DNA from: FEN-680 sp036781505
GTDB lineage: Bacteria; Actinomycetota; Geothermincolia; Fen-727; Anoxymicrobiaceae
Assembly (NCBI GenBank): GCA_036781505.1
Contig: DAIQAV010000111.1
Coordinates: 1 to 8,195 of the forward strand
Direction of reading: 5' to 3'
DNA: 8,195 nt
Numbering within the stretch: the first letter of the stretch is position 1; every line of letters begins with the position of its first letter. Below the pieces are notes generated by a model. It saw only the letters and a list, made by a program, of their open reading frames with translations, had not been told where the DNA came from and searched no databases. Made by a program: the position numbers and the translations under genes. This document shows positions 1 to 5,916 of this stretch, piece by piece.

Positions 1-127
1 GGTGGGCCCATGCCAGCGGCAGGTGCGCCAGCGAGCCCAGCATGTCGGGCAGCAGCCGCTTACGCGGCCCCTCGTCTTCCGACCGCTCCTTCTGCAGCAC
101 TTTCTCTATGAGTCTCTTCCTGGCCAT
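1..127 (-). CDS. Unrecognised protein, N-terminal fragment cut by the left edge
   Basis: Only about 42 codons are inside the window. The peptide begins MARKRLIEKVLQKERSEDEG, a basic then acidic and strongly charged helix-like stretch. It turns more hydrophobic towards the edge (LLPDMLGSLAHLPLAWAH), possibly the start of a membrane segment. I chose the ATG at 127-125 because a GGAG lies 6 nt upstream of it. The frame stays open further upstream, and an in-frame ATG at 202-200 would add 25 residues but has only a weak Shine-Dalgarno. The gene is divergent from the VOC lipoprotein at 278, so the roughly 150 bp between them should hold both promoters. I do not recognise the family. The composition is far less Arg/Ala/Pro-skewed than the shadow frames around it, which supports real coding. 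Confidence 0.5.
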   Translation of the reverse strand, partial: MARKRLIEKVLQKERSEDEGPRKRLLPDMLGSLAHLPLAWAH

Positions 128-277
128 GCCGGTCTCCACCACCTCAGTCAGCCGTCGTGGATACCGACTTCGCCGCAACGGTTTGCATCCCTTCGCCCGC
201 ATCGTTCCGCATGGTGAAAGACGCCTATCCTGTATATGATGATGCCGAACAGTCCGTCACGTCCAGGGAGGATGACG

Positions 278-1135
278 ATGTCACACAGACTTCCATTAGC
301 TATAACCGTGATCGCGCTAGCGACGCTGCTCGCCATCGCGGGCTGCGGCTCACCGTCGGCGGTGGTCAAGAAAGTGGACCATGTGACCGTTGTCACGCAG
401 AACTCCCAGCAGTTGTTCGACGTGCTCTCAGGCACGCTGGGGCTCCCGGTCGCCTGGCCCATGGCGCAATACCCCGGGTTCAGCAGCGGCGGGGTCCAGG
501 CGGGAAACGTGAACATCGAGGCCCTCGGAGGTCCGTCGTCCGCCGGCTCCGGCGGCGGCTTCGGGGCAAGCATCTACGGCATCGTCCTGGAGCCGCACGC
601 CCTGACGAAAGTCACGCCCGAGCTCAAGGCGCGGGGCGCCAAGCCGGGCAAGCCCACCGTCCAGACCGCGGTCATCAAAGGCGCGCCAGTGCCCGTATGG
701 ACCAACGTCACGCTCAGCGCACTTGCCAGGCCCAACTACACTGTCTACCTCTGCCAGTACTCACCCACCTACGCCGCGCTGCTCGCCTCACACAAGGTAT
801 CGGGGCCGCTCGGCAGCATCGGGGTCACCTCCATGCGCGAGCTGGTGATATCGGCCAAGGACCCGGAGGCTGTCAAGAAGCAGTGGCAGGCGGCCCTGGC
901 TCCCGCTCCCATGTCGTCGTCGGGCGTGATGACGATCGGGACCGGTCCGGCGATCCGCTTCATCAAGGGAAGCTCGGACGCTATCGTCTCCTTCCTCCTG
1001 ACTGTCAAATCGCTGTCGAAAGCGAAGGATTACCTGCAGTCCAAAGGGCTCCTGGGGGAGTCGTCCGCCAACGAGCTACGCATCGCCCCGGGCGCGGTCC
1101 AGGGTCTGGATATCAGGATCGTCGCCGGAGGTTAG
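278..1135 (+). CDS. Lipid-anchored VOC (glyoxalase/bleomycin-resistance fold) protein
   Basis: This 285-residue protein has a signal peptide with a lipobox (LAIAGC, Cys23), so it should be lipid-anchored on the outer face of the membrane. The mature part starts with a VOC half-domain: VDHVTVVTQN near residues 33-42, then LGLPVAWPM and VNIEALGG. His35 and Glu81 sit where VOC enzymes place metal ligands. A second, more divergent half follows from about residue 165 (GSIGVTSMRELVISAKDPEA). Start choice: AGGGAGG at 265-271 lies 6 nt before the ATG at 278. Upstream in-frame ATGs at 236 and 272 would put extra residues before the signal peptide and overlap the Shine-Dalgarno. The substrate is unknown. 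VOC members include lyases, dioxygenases and binding proteins, and a ligand-binding role is as likely as catalysis. The alpha/beta hydrolase starts 72 nt downstream and may be co-transcribed. Confidence 0.82.
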   Translation: MSHRLPLAITVIALATLLAIAGCGSPSAVVKKVDHVTVVTQNSQQLFDVLSGTLGLPVAWPMAQYPGFSSGGVQAGNVNIEALGGPSSAGSGGGFGASIYGIVLEPHALTKVTPELKARGAKPGKPTVQTAVIKGAPVPVWTNVTLSALARPNYTVYLCQYSPTYAALLASHKVSGPLGSIGVTSMRELVISAKDPEAVKKQWQAALAPAPMSSSGVMTIGTGPAIRFIKGSSDAIVSFLLTVKSLSKAKDYLQSKGLLGESSANELRIAPGAVQGLDIRIVAGG

Positions 1136-1202
1136 CCTCCATGACGGAGGCGGAGGCTCGCTGACAAGGATTTCTCGATCGTGTTCGACTAGTGCACGGA
1201 GG
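1127..1202 (+). promoter_or_regulatory. Competing GGAGG/CCTCC hairpins between the VOC and hydrolase genes
   Basis: One CCTCC (1136-1140) can pair with GGAGG at 1127-1131 (4-nt loop, over the VOC stop codon), with GGAGGC at 1146-1151 (perfect 6-bp stem from GCCTCC 1135-1140, 5-nt loop), with GGAGG at 1152-1156, or with GGAGG at 1198-1202. The last is the Shine-Dalgarno of the hydrolase, 5 nt before its ATG. No T-run follows, so this is not a standard intrinsic terminator. The pairings are exact in sequence. A role in translational coupling is inference only. Confidence 0.3.
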
Positions 1203-1207
1203 TCATA

Positions 1208-2428
1208 ATGGATGAGCCGCCGGTCAAGCATTACTTCCTGCAGCACGAGCAGATGGACTTCGAGATCCAGTTGATTCTGGGCTGCTGTTACTACAGCGAG
1301 GCCGATACCGGCGAGGTCCTCTCCGCCGTCGACCACATCACCGACGGTGACTTCGAGAGCTGGTACCAGGCGTGGCTGGCCGTCGCCGAGCGCGTGCTGG
1401 GCTACGCGGAGCAGGCAGCGTCCGGCGGTAACGCGGTGAGCGCGAGGGAGGCCTACCTGCGGGCGGCCAACTACTTCGCCTCCTCTATCAGCATGATCGA
1501 CGGGACCAGGGACCCCTCCAGGGGCATCCCCACCTGGAAACGCCACCTGGCCTGCTGGGAGGAGTTCTGCGCCCGGATGGACCCGCCCGCCGATGCGATA
1601 CAGATCCCTTACGATCCGGCGCCGATGCCCGGCTGGTTCTTCAAGCCGGACGGCTCGGGCGGGCCGCATGCGACCATCATCTTCAACAACGGCAGCGACG
1701 GCCCCACCGCGGCCATGTGGAACAGCGGGGTCGCCGGCGCTCTACGCAGGGGCTATGCCGCGCTGGTCTTCGACGGCCCGGGTCAGAACTCAATGCTCTG
1801 GCTGCACGACGTTCCGTTCCGCCATGACTGGGAGAAGGTCATCACGCCCGTGGTGGACGCTCTACTGGAGCGCAAGGACGTGGACCCTGGCAGGATCGCT
1901 CTGTCCGGCATAAGCCAGGGCGGCTACTGGGTCCTGCGCGCCCTGGCCTTCGAGCATCGCATCGCCGCGGGCATCGTCGATCCCGGCGTCATGGACGTGT
2001 TCGAGGCCACCAAAGGCAAGCTCCCCAAGGAGATGCTCGACCTGCTGGACTCCGGGGACGAGAAGACCTTCAACGACTTGATGGACCAGGGACTGAAGAT
2101 GGGCGGCGAGGCGGCGCGTCAGGGCATCCTCTGGCGGATGAAGCCTTACCGCACCGAAAGCTACTTCGACTGGATGAACAAGTCGAGGCAGTACAACGCC
2201 TCCGACGTCATCAAGCAGATCGAGTGCCCCATGTTTATCGCCGACCCGGACGACGAGCAGTTCTGGCCCGGCCAGTCGCAGCAGGTGTACGACGCGCTCC
2301 AGTGCCCCAGGACCATCGTGCGCTTCACCAGAGAGGAAGGCGCCAACTGGCACTGCGAGCCGAGGGCCAGGAGCCTCTATGACCAGCGCATGCTGGACTG
2401 GCTCGCCTCGGTGATGCCCGCGAAGTAG
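1208..2428 (+). CDS. Alpha/beta hydrolase, 2,6-dihydropseudooxynicotine-hydrolase-like
   Basis: A 406-residue cytoplasmic serine hydrolase with no signal peptide. Residues 1 to about 125 form a helical N-terminal region rich in Trp, Tyr and Ala (SAREAYLRAANYFASSIS), the cap seen in the 2,6-dihydropseudooxynicotine hydrolase/FrsA-like group. The core follows: HATIIFNNGSDG strand and oxyanion region, RGYAALVFDGPGQ, then the nucleophile elbow GISQGG with Ser236. FIADPDDEQF supplies the acid (Asp346, possibly Asp348 or 349), and ANWHCE supplies His382. All three triad residues are present and in order. Start: GGAGG at 1198-1202 is 5 nt before the ATG. Members cleave C-C or ester bonds of small metabolites. 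Automated annotation often calls them dipeptidyl aminopeptidases, which the cap argues against. The preceding VOC protein suggests a shared, unidentified small-molecule substrate, but this is guilt by proximity. Confidence 0.85.
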   Translation: MDEPPVKHYFLQHEQMDFEIQLILGCCYYSEADTGEVLSAVDHITDGDFESWYQAWLAVAERVLGYAEQAASGGNAVSAREAYLRAANYFASSISMIDGTRDPSRGIPTWKRHLACWEEFCARMDPPADAIQIPYDPAPMPGWFFKPDGSGGPHATIIFNNGSDGPTAAMWNSGVAGALRRGYAALVFDGPGQNSMLWLHDVPFRHDWEKVITPVVDALLERKDVDPGRIALSGISQGGYWVLRALAFEHRIAAGIVDPGVMDVFEATKGKLPKEMLDLLDSGDEKTFNDLMDQGLKMGGEAARQGILWRMKPYRTESYFDWMNKSRQYNASDVIKQIECPMFIADPDDEQFWPGQSQQVYDALQCPRTIVRFTREEGANWHCEPRARSLYDQRMLDWLASVMPAK

Positions 2429-2449
2429 TGAGCACGCACGGGCTCTGCT

Positions 2450-2568
2450 TGCCTCGCAGTTTGATCTCCGCTCATTTCTGAGCTTCATGTAGCCAGCGAC
2501 TGTTTCTATGAGGCGATTGTCTGCTTCAATAACCTGTCCAGGGCAAAAGGTGCATGCGTTGCGAGGCA
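2450..2568. repeat. Gap with 9-bp inverted repeat, GC-poorer than flanks
   Basis: The 187-nt gap between the hydrolase and DUF1003 genes is visibly lower in GC than its neighbours. TGCCTCGCA at 2450-2458 is the exact reverse complement of TGCGAGGCA at 2560-2568, enclosing 101 nt. A small hairpin (GCTCA-TTTC-TGAGC, 2470-2483) lies inside. The arrangement could be a long-range stem in the DUF1003 leader, a miniature element with short terminal inverted repeats, or chance. No target-site duplication is obvious. I see no convincing promoter, although one for the DUF1003 gene would be expected here. Confidence 0.35.
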
Positions 2569-2615
2569 GAAGAACCCTGTTGGAGTCGCATGGGTAACAC
2601 AAGGGGTGATGGACA

Positions 2616-3146
2616 GTGGCTGAAGAGGCGCAACCGGCCGAAAGCAAGGACCTCGGTAACCAGATAACCGACTCGGTCCACGACCTCCAGAAGCATTTCT
2701 CCAAGGTCAAGAACCCCAACGACACTTTCCAGGACCAGCTGAAGCCAACCCAGAAGCTCGCGCTCTTCGTCACCCAGCGCGTCGGGACGATGGGGTTCTT
2801 CTTCATCATACTCTCATGGACTGTGATCTGGCTGGCGTGGAACATCATCATGCCCAAGAGCTTGAAATGGGACCCTTATCCGGCCTTCGTCCTCTGGCTC
2901 ATCATCTCGAACATCCTGCAGATACTGCTGATGCCTCTGCTGCTTATCGGCCAGAACATCCAGGGCATGCGCACCGACATCAGGGGAGAGCACGACTTCG
3001 AGACCGACAAGCGTGCAGAGAAGGAGATCCAGACCGTGCTTTTGAACTTCCAGAAGCAAGAGAAGCTGATACTGGAGATCCTTGACAAGGTCGGTAGGCT
3101 CTCTGCGGGTAAGGCCGAGGCCTCAGGGAGCGCGACAGAGAGCTGA
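2616..3146 (+). CDS. DUF1003 family membrane protein
   Basis: A 176-residue protein with the DUF1003 layout. A charged N-terminal cytoplasmic part (1-50) is followed by RVGTMGFFFIILSWTVIWLAWN forming TM1 (about 59-79). DPYPAFVLWLIISN then runs into TM2 (about 88-112), which ends in the family-typical IGQN. A highly charged helical tail (120-162, with GEHDFETDKRAEKEIQ) probably forms a coiled coil. The start is GTG at 2616 with AAGGGGTGA at 2601-2609. The ATG at 2608 is in another frame and stops after four codons. Function in this family is not established. The topology suggests both ends face the cytoplasm. Length and motif order look complete, and the family call is secure. Confidence 0.88.
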   Translation: MAEEAQPAESKDLGNQITDSVHDLQKHFSKVKNPNDTFQDQLKPTQKLALFVTQRVGTMGFFFIILSWTVIWLAWNIIMPKSLKWDPYPAFVLWLIISNILQILLMPLLLIGQNIQGMRTDIRGEHDFETDKRAEKEIQTVLLNFQKQEKLILEILDKVGRLSAGKAEASGSATES

Positions 3147-3193
3147 CGCCCGGACACCCTTACGCAAGCGGCCAGTCGACAGGGAGGCACGTG

Positions 3194-3352
3194 ATGAAAG
3201 GGATGGTCGTCTACCACAGCAGGTGGGGCAACTCGAAGAAGATCGCGGAAGCCATCGCCACCAACATGAAGGGCCCTCTGATCGAGGGTGAGCTCGAACG
3301 AGCCTACGCTTTCCGACAAGAGCTGGGCGTCCAGCTGAAGGAGAAGGCCTAG
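3194..3352 (+). pseudogene. Flavodoxin gene with its middle deleted
   Basis: The 52-residue frame starts MKGMVVYHSRWGNSKKIAEA, which is the flavodoxin N-terminal beta strand and FMN phosphate-binding loop (YHSRWGNS, residues 7-14). It then jumps near residue 27 to PLIEGELERAYAFRQELG, which resembles the C-terminal helix of flavodoxin-like proteins. Usual length is about 140-160 residues, so roughly 90-100 residues, including the FMN isoalloxazine loops, are missing with the frame kept. A good AGGGAGG (3181-3187) lies 6 nt before the ATG, 47 nt after the DUF1003 stop. The encoded peptide cannot form the flavodoxin fold. It could be a recent in-frame deletion or an assembly collapse. The stop TAG overlaps the stop of the opposite-strand relic within CTAG. 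Confidence 0.65.
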
Positions 3353-3573
3353 CGGGCGCCTCTGCCGGGCGGGAACTCAGTCGGGATCGACGCGATCACT
3401 TCGTTCATCTTGAACAACCTGTGGTACCTCGCCGCGAGCGCCGCCCCGGCAAGCCAGCTCGTTTTGACCTTCAGCCCGCCGGTGAGCGCGGTGCGCGCCA
3501 TCCCTGACTCTCCCTTGTGGATCTTCTCCAGCGGGAGCGGAACCCTGAACAGCCAGCCCCAGTCGATCTTGCC
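3349..3573 (-). pseudogene. Unrecognised coding relic (74 codons, no upstream start)
   Basis: The minus-strand frame from 3573 to the TAG at 3351-3349 reads as an ordinary protein sequence: WGWLFRVPLPLEKIHKGESG, then TALTGGLKVKTSWLAGAA, then YHRLFKMNEVIASIPTEF. Composition is balanced rather than Arg/Pro-skewed as in shadow frames. An in-frame TAG (3576-3574) sits directly upstream, so the 5' part of the gene is missing or separated. A shorter intact gene could start at the ATG at residue 25 of this frame (AAGGGAG about 8 nt upstream), giving 50 residues. The frame contains one copy of the 28-bp repeat (3531-3558), which codes for GWLFRVPLP. I do not recognise the family. Confidence 0.4.
3531..3558. 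repeat. 28-bp direct repeat, copy 1
   Basis: Begins GCGGGAGCGG and ends AACAGCCAGCC. It is identical over 28 bp to 3791-3818, in the same orientation, 260 bp away. This copy lies inside the minus-strand relic, in frame with it. Confidence 0.9.
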
Positions 3574-3676
3574 CTAAAGATCTGGATGCGCTAAGTATGC
3601 CTTTGGTCTGATGTACCGCCGCGCCACTTTCCGTTATGTTGAAATATGGCCTGGAGCCGGGGTGTCGAATTGTTTG

Positions 3677-3805
3677 CACCGCAAGGTGAAGCGACCGGGG
3701 CCGCAAGGCCCCGAGGGGGTGCCGGGGGAGAATCCCCCGGCATTGATTCACTCATGGAGGGGTTTCGTAGGGGAGGCGCGAGCCTCCCATGCGGGAGCGG
3801 AACCC
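3677..3805 (+). ncRNA. Candidate structured RNA or mobile-element remnant with GNRA hairpins
   Basis: Five stems occur in about 130 nt. (1) CACC-GCAA-GGTG, 3677-3688. (2) A 7-bp stem with a GCAA loop, 3696-3713. (3) A 10-bp stem with a GAA loop, 3720-3742. (4) An outer stem 3760-3767 with 3798-3805 (GGGTTTCG with CGGAACCC, one G-U pair), enclosing (5) a 7-bp stem with a GCGA loop, 3771-3788. Three loops are GNRA only when read on the plus strand, which argues for a plus-strand RNA. A G/C-rich dispersed repeat is the main alternative. The remnant of a group II intron or of a TnpB-type guide RNA is possible, but I cannot match a consensus for either: no domain V with a catalytic triad and no reverse transcriptase, TnpB or IscB gene is visible. 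Confidence 0.35.
3680..3698. repeat. 19-bp direct repeat, copy A
   Basis: cgcaaggtgaagcgaccgg, identical to 3837-3855. Here it spans the GCAA loop of the first hairpin and runs into the left arm of the second. Confidence 0.85.
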
Positions 3806-3818
3806 TGAACAGCCAGCC
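3791..3818. repeat. 28-bp direct repeat, copy 2
   Basis: Exact copy of 3531-3558. Here its first half supplies the right arm of the outer stem (3798-3805) of the structured block. Similarity ends sharply on the 3' side. Confidence 0.9.
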
Positions 3819-3836
3819 AGGCCACTATGGGACTAA

Positions 3837-3855
3837 CGCAAGGTGAAGCGACCGG
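3837..3855. repeat. 19-bp direct repeat, copy B
   Basis: Same 19 bp as 3680-3698. In this copy the GAAGCGAC part forms the left arm of the terminator-like hairpin downstream of htrA. Confidence 0.85.
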
Positions 3856-3880
3856 CCGGGTGGGTTCGGCCAGTCGCTTC
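3845..3880 (-). terminator. Terminator-like hairpin after htrA
   Basis: GAAGCGAC (3845-3852) pairs with GTCGCTTC (3873-3880). After one C-A mismatch, GGCC (3854-3857) pairs with GGCC (3868-3871) around a 10-nt loop. On the minus strand the hairpin begins 25 nt past the htrA stop. No clear T-run follows, so it may be a weak or factor-assisted terminator or simply a 3'-end stabilising stem. Confidence 0.45.
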
Positions 3881-3905
3881 GTGATGAAGGTGGGTGGTGG
3901 TTGCT

Positions 3906-5228
3906 CTAATTGAGGTTTGCGGGCTCCTCCTGGATGGTCATATCGGCTGTCTTCTTGCTTCCGTTTTCGTAGTAGGTGACGGATATCTTGTCTCCGACGT
4001 TCTTCTTGCGGATCGCCGCGATGAGGTCGTCGATCGTCTTGACCGGCTGGCCGTCGGCGCTGACGATGATGTCGCCCGACTTGATCCCGGCCTTCTCGGC
4101 GGAGCTACCTGGCATGACGCCCGTGACCATCGCGCCTTCGGTGACCGGCAGGTTGTACTGGGTCGCCACGTCTGTGGTAACGCTCTGGCCCTGCACCCCG
4201 ATGTAAGGATGCGAGACTGCTTTGCCGGCGATGATTGCGTCCGCAACGCGCTTGGCGGTGTTCACGGGGATCGCGAAGCCGATTCCCACCGAGCCGCCGG
4301 ACTGGCTGGCTATCATCGCGTTGATGCCGATGAGCTGGGCTCCACCGTCGCAGAGCCCCCCTCCCGAGTTGCCGGGGTTGATCGGCGCGTCGGTCTGTAT
4401 GAGGTCGGTCAGCACGTTGGACTGGCCGGTCGCGCTGTCGGCGGCGAGGTTCCTGTGGAGCGCGCTGATTATGCCCGCGGTCACTGTCTGCTCGAAGCCG
4501 AGCGGGCTTCCGACGGCGACCACCAACTGGCCCACTACCAGGTTGTCCGAGTTGCCGATGCTGATGGGCGGGAGACCGGTCTTGTCTATCTTGATGACCG
4601 CGATGTCGTTCTCAGGGTCGGTGCCGACCACCTTCGCCTTGAGCTCCGTCCCGCTGGCGAGTGTGACCGTGATGGTCTGCGCGCCCTCGACCACGTGGTT
4701 GTTGGTGATTATGTAGCCGTCCGCGGTGTAGATAACGCCCGAGCCCGTGCCCTCCTGAACGCTGGACTGGAAGAACGAGTTGCCCTGGGTCGTGCTCGAG
4801 ACGTTCACGTTGACTATAGAGGGGGTCACCTTCTTGGCGATGGTCGAGACGTCGGCCGCGCCCTGGCTGGTGCTGACCACGTTGGTGACCTTGGCGGCCG
4901 AGCTGACCGGCGCCGCCGTCTGGTTCTTCTTGACCTTGCCAGTGACGAGGTCGTACGGGTTCACGCCGAAGATCGCCGGCATCACCAGCAGCACCAGCAG
5001 CGCCGCGATGACCGCCGATATTGCTGATACAAGGACGATCTTGCCGGCGCCGACGCCATTCCTGGCCTTCTTCCGCCTGCCCTCGTGCTGGCCCTGGTGG
5101 TGTTGCGGGTAATCGGGCTGTCCGTACGGCTGCTGTCCGTATTGCTGCCCGGCGTCCGGGCCGCCGTAGGAAGGCTGCGCGGGTTCCGCGGGCCCCTGAC
5201 CCTGTCCGGTTTGCTGGTACTCATCCAT
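3906..5228 (-). CDS. htrA: HtrA/DegP-type membrane-anchored serine protease with PDZ domain
   Basis: A 440-residue protein. Residues 1-60 are cytoplasmic, rich in Gln, Pro, Gly and Tyr (repeated QQYGQQPYGQPDY style), ending in a basic RRKKAR. One TM helix spans about 63-88. A linker runs to about 130. The trypsin-like domain (about 131-335) has the full triad: His178 in TNNHVVEGA, Asp208 in ENDIAVIKI and Ser288 in NPGNSGGGL. One PDZ domain occupies about 341-432 (YIGVQGQSV, AEKAGIKSGDIIVSADGQPV). It should degrade or refold misfolded proteins outside the membrane. Cys293 just after the active site is unusual, since many homologues have GGPLVN there. The ATG at 5228 has AAGGGGAG 13 nt upstream, a long spacing, and no other early start exists. 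It is last in the four-gene operon, 23 nt after the lipoprotein stop. Confidence 0.93.
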   Translation of the reverse strand: MDEYQQTGQGQGPAEPAQPSYGGPDAGQQYGQQPYGQPDYPQHHQGQHEGRRKKARNGVGAGKIVLVSAISAVIAALLVLLVMPAIFGVNPYDLVTGKVKKNQTAAPVSSAAKVTNVVSTSQGAADVSTIAKKVTPSIVNVNVSSTTQGNSFFQSSVQEGTGSGVIYTADGYIITNNHVVEGAQTITVTLASGTELKAKVVGTDPENDIAVIKIDKTGLPPISIGNSDNLVVGQLVVAVGSPLGFEQTVTAGIISALHRNLAADSATGQSNVLTDLIQTDAPINPGNSGGGLCDGGAQLIGINAMIASQSGGSVGIGFAIPVNTAKRVADAIIAGKAVSHPYIGVQGQSVTTDVATQYNLPVTEGAMVTGVMPGSSAEKAGIKSGDIIVSADGQPVKTIDDLIAAIRKKNVGDKISVTYYENGSKKTADMTIQEEPANLN

Positions 5229-5251
5229 GGTTCGCTCTCATCTCCCCTTGT

Positions 5252-5899
5252 CTAGAAACTCTGGCCGGGATTCTGGTTCGGGTTCTGATTCTGATACGGG
5301 TTCTGCCCCGCGCCACCGGGCCCTCCATTCGGGAACGAAGGCACCTGGCCGTTGCTCTTGCTCACCATGATGGTCGTGCCGCCCTTGGACTGCTGCGCCG
5401 GGCGGATCATGACCATCACAGTGTCCTGGCCGGAAGTGAACCTGTAGGTCGTCGTGTTGTTGGCCTGGCCCGAGAAGTTCGGCATGTTCACCTGGCTGAA
5501 GCTCTTCTTTCCGGAAAGCTGGTCCTTGTACCAGGCCGCGACCTTGTCGGTCGAATCCTTGGTCCAGAGACCGGTGGTGCTCCTGTTGCGCGCACCGGGC
5601 GCCGAACCCTGGCCTCGCCAGTTGGGAACGCTGCCCTGCGGCGTGCTGCCCAGCGGCGTGCTCCCCTGCGGCGTGCTGCCGCGCGGCCTGAACCCGTTGG
5701 CTCCGTTGCCCGACCGCAACTGTGAAACGTCTTCTTTGGTCGCGCCCGGGTAGATCGGCGCCCCTACGGACGCCTCCGTGAGCGCTCCGCTCGAGCCCTT
5801 GCTAGCGCTCGTGGACGAGCCGCAGCCGGCAATCAGTAGCCCAGCCGCGAGAAGCGCGGCGACAGTCCCGAACAGGACCGCTTTCTTCATGCCTGACAC
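5252..5899 (-). CDS. Lipoprotein with YPGA-type domain and repeat linker
   Basis: A 215-residue lipoprotein with signal peptide and lipobox LIAGC (Cys26). After a Ser-rich spacer comes APIYPGATKED (47-57). A low-complexity insert with five-residue repeats (GSTPQ, GSTPL, GSTPQ, GSVPN; 74-93) follows, then TTGLWTKDSTDKVAAWYKDQ and a beta-rich part (about 108-182). A Gln/Asn/Pro tail (QNPYQNQNPNQNP) ends the protein. The paired YPGA and DKVAAWYKDQL elements resemble an unnamed domain seen in many bacterial lipoproteins and membrane proteins. The insert splits it. The start is GTG at 5899 because AAGGAG (5906-5911) lies 6 nt before it. The ATG at 5890 is an alternative and gives the same signal peptide three residues shorter. 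It sits between the ABC ATPase (17 nt) and htrA (23 nt), so it is probably a surface partner of one of them. Function unknown. Confidence 0.82.
   Translation of the reverse strand: MSGMKKAVLFGTVAALLAAGLLIAGCGSSTSASKGSSGALTEASVGAPIYPGATKEDVSQLRSGNGANGFRPRGSTPQGSTPLGSTPQGSVPNWRGQGSAPGARNRSTTGLWTKDSTDKVAAWYKDQLSGKKSFSQVNMPNFSGQANNTTTYRFTSGQDTVMVMIRPAQQSKGGTTIMVSKSNGQVPSFPNGGPGGAGQNPYQNQNPNQNPGQSF
5621..5695. repeat. 15-bp tandem repeat in the lipoprotein gene
   Basis: Three close units (5636-5650, 5651-5665, 5666-5680; units 1 and 3 identical as CTGCGGCGTGCTGCC) are flanked by a degraded unit on each side. On the coding strand they give Gly-Ser-Thr-Pro-Gln/Leu steps. Unit length is a multiple of three, so copy-number change would keep the frame. 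Confidence 0.8.
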
Positions 5900-5916
5900 C
5901 TTACACTCCTTTGCTT

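Noticed and set aside
212..240. Possible promoter with TATGAT (235-240) and TGGTGA (212-217) before the VOC gene
   Set aside because: The -35 match is only three of six bases, and the gap holds no other support. Too weak to annotate.
157..1164. 335-codon plus-strand open frame overlapping the VOC gene
   Set aside because: It is Arg/Gly/His-rich throughout, has no Shine-Dalgarno, and overlaps a frame with a signal peptide, lipobox and VOC motifs.
1862..2857. 331-codon minus-strand open frame across the hydrolase and DUF1003 genes
   Set aside because: It is antisense to two well-supported genes. Only the short part crossing the gap looks atypical, and that part is reported separately at low interest.
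3531..3558. tRNA 3' end or integrase attachment site, suggested by GGGTTCCGCTCCC on the minus strand
   Set aside because: Only three base pairs could form the T-arm, the loop does not fit the TTCRA pattern, and no acceptor stem or integrase gene is present.
3611..3808. C-terminal end of a TnpB-type transposase in the plus frames over the hairpin block
   Set aside because: No zinc-ribbon Cys motifs or catalytic residues are visible, and the frames mainly translate the palindromes.
3531..3855. CRISPR array
   Set aside because: Each repeat occurs only twice, spacing differs (260 and 157 bp), and no cas gene is nearby.
3894..5027. Long plus-strand open frame opposite htrA
   Set aside because: It is antisense to a gene with complete catalytic motifs. 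The product is Arg/Asp/Val/His-skewed with no recognisable domain, as expected of a shadow frame in high-GC DNA.
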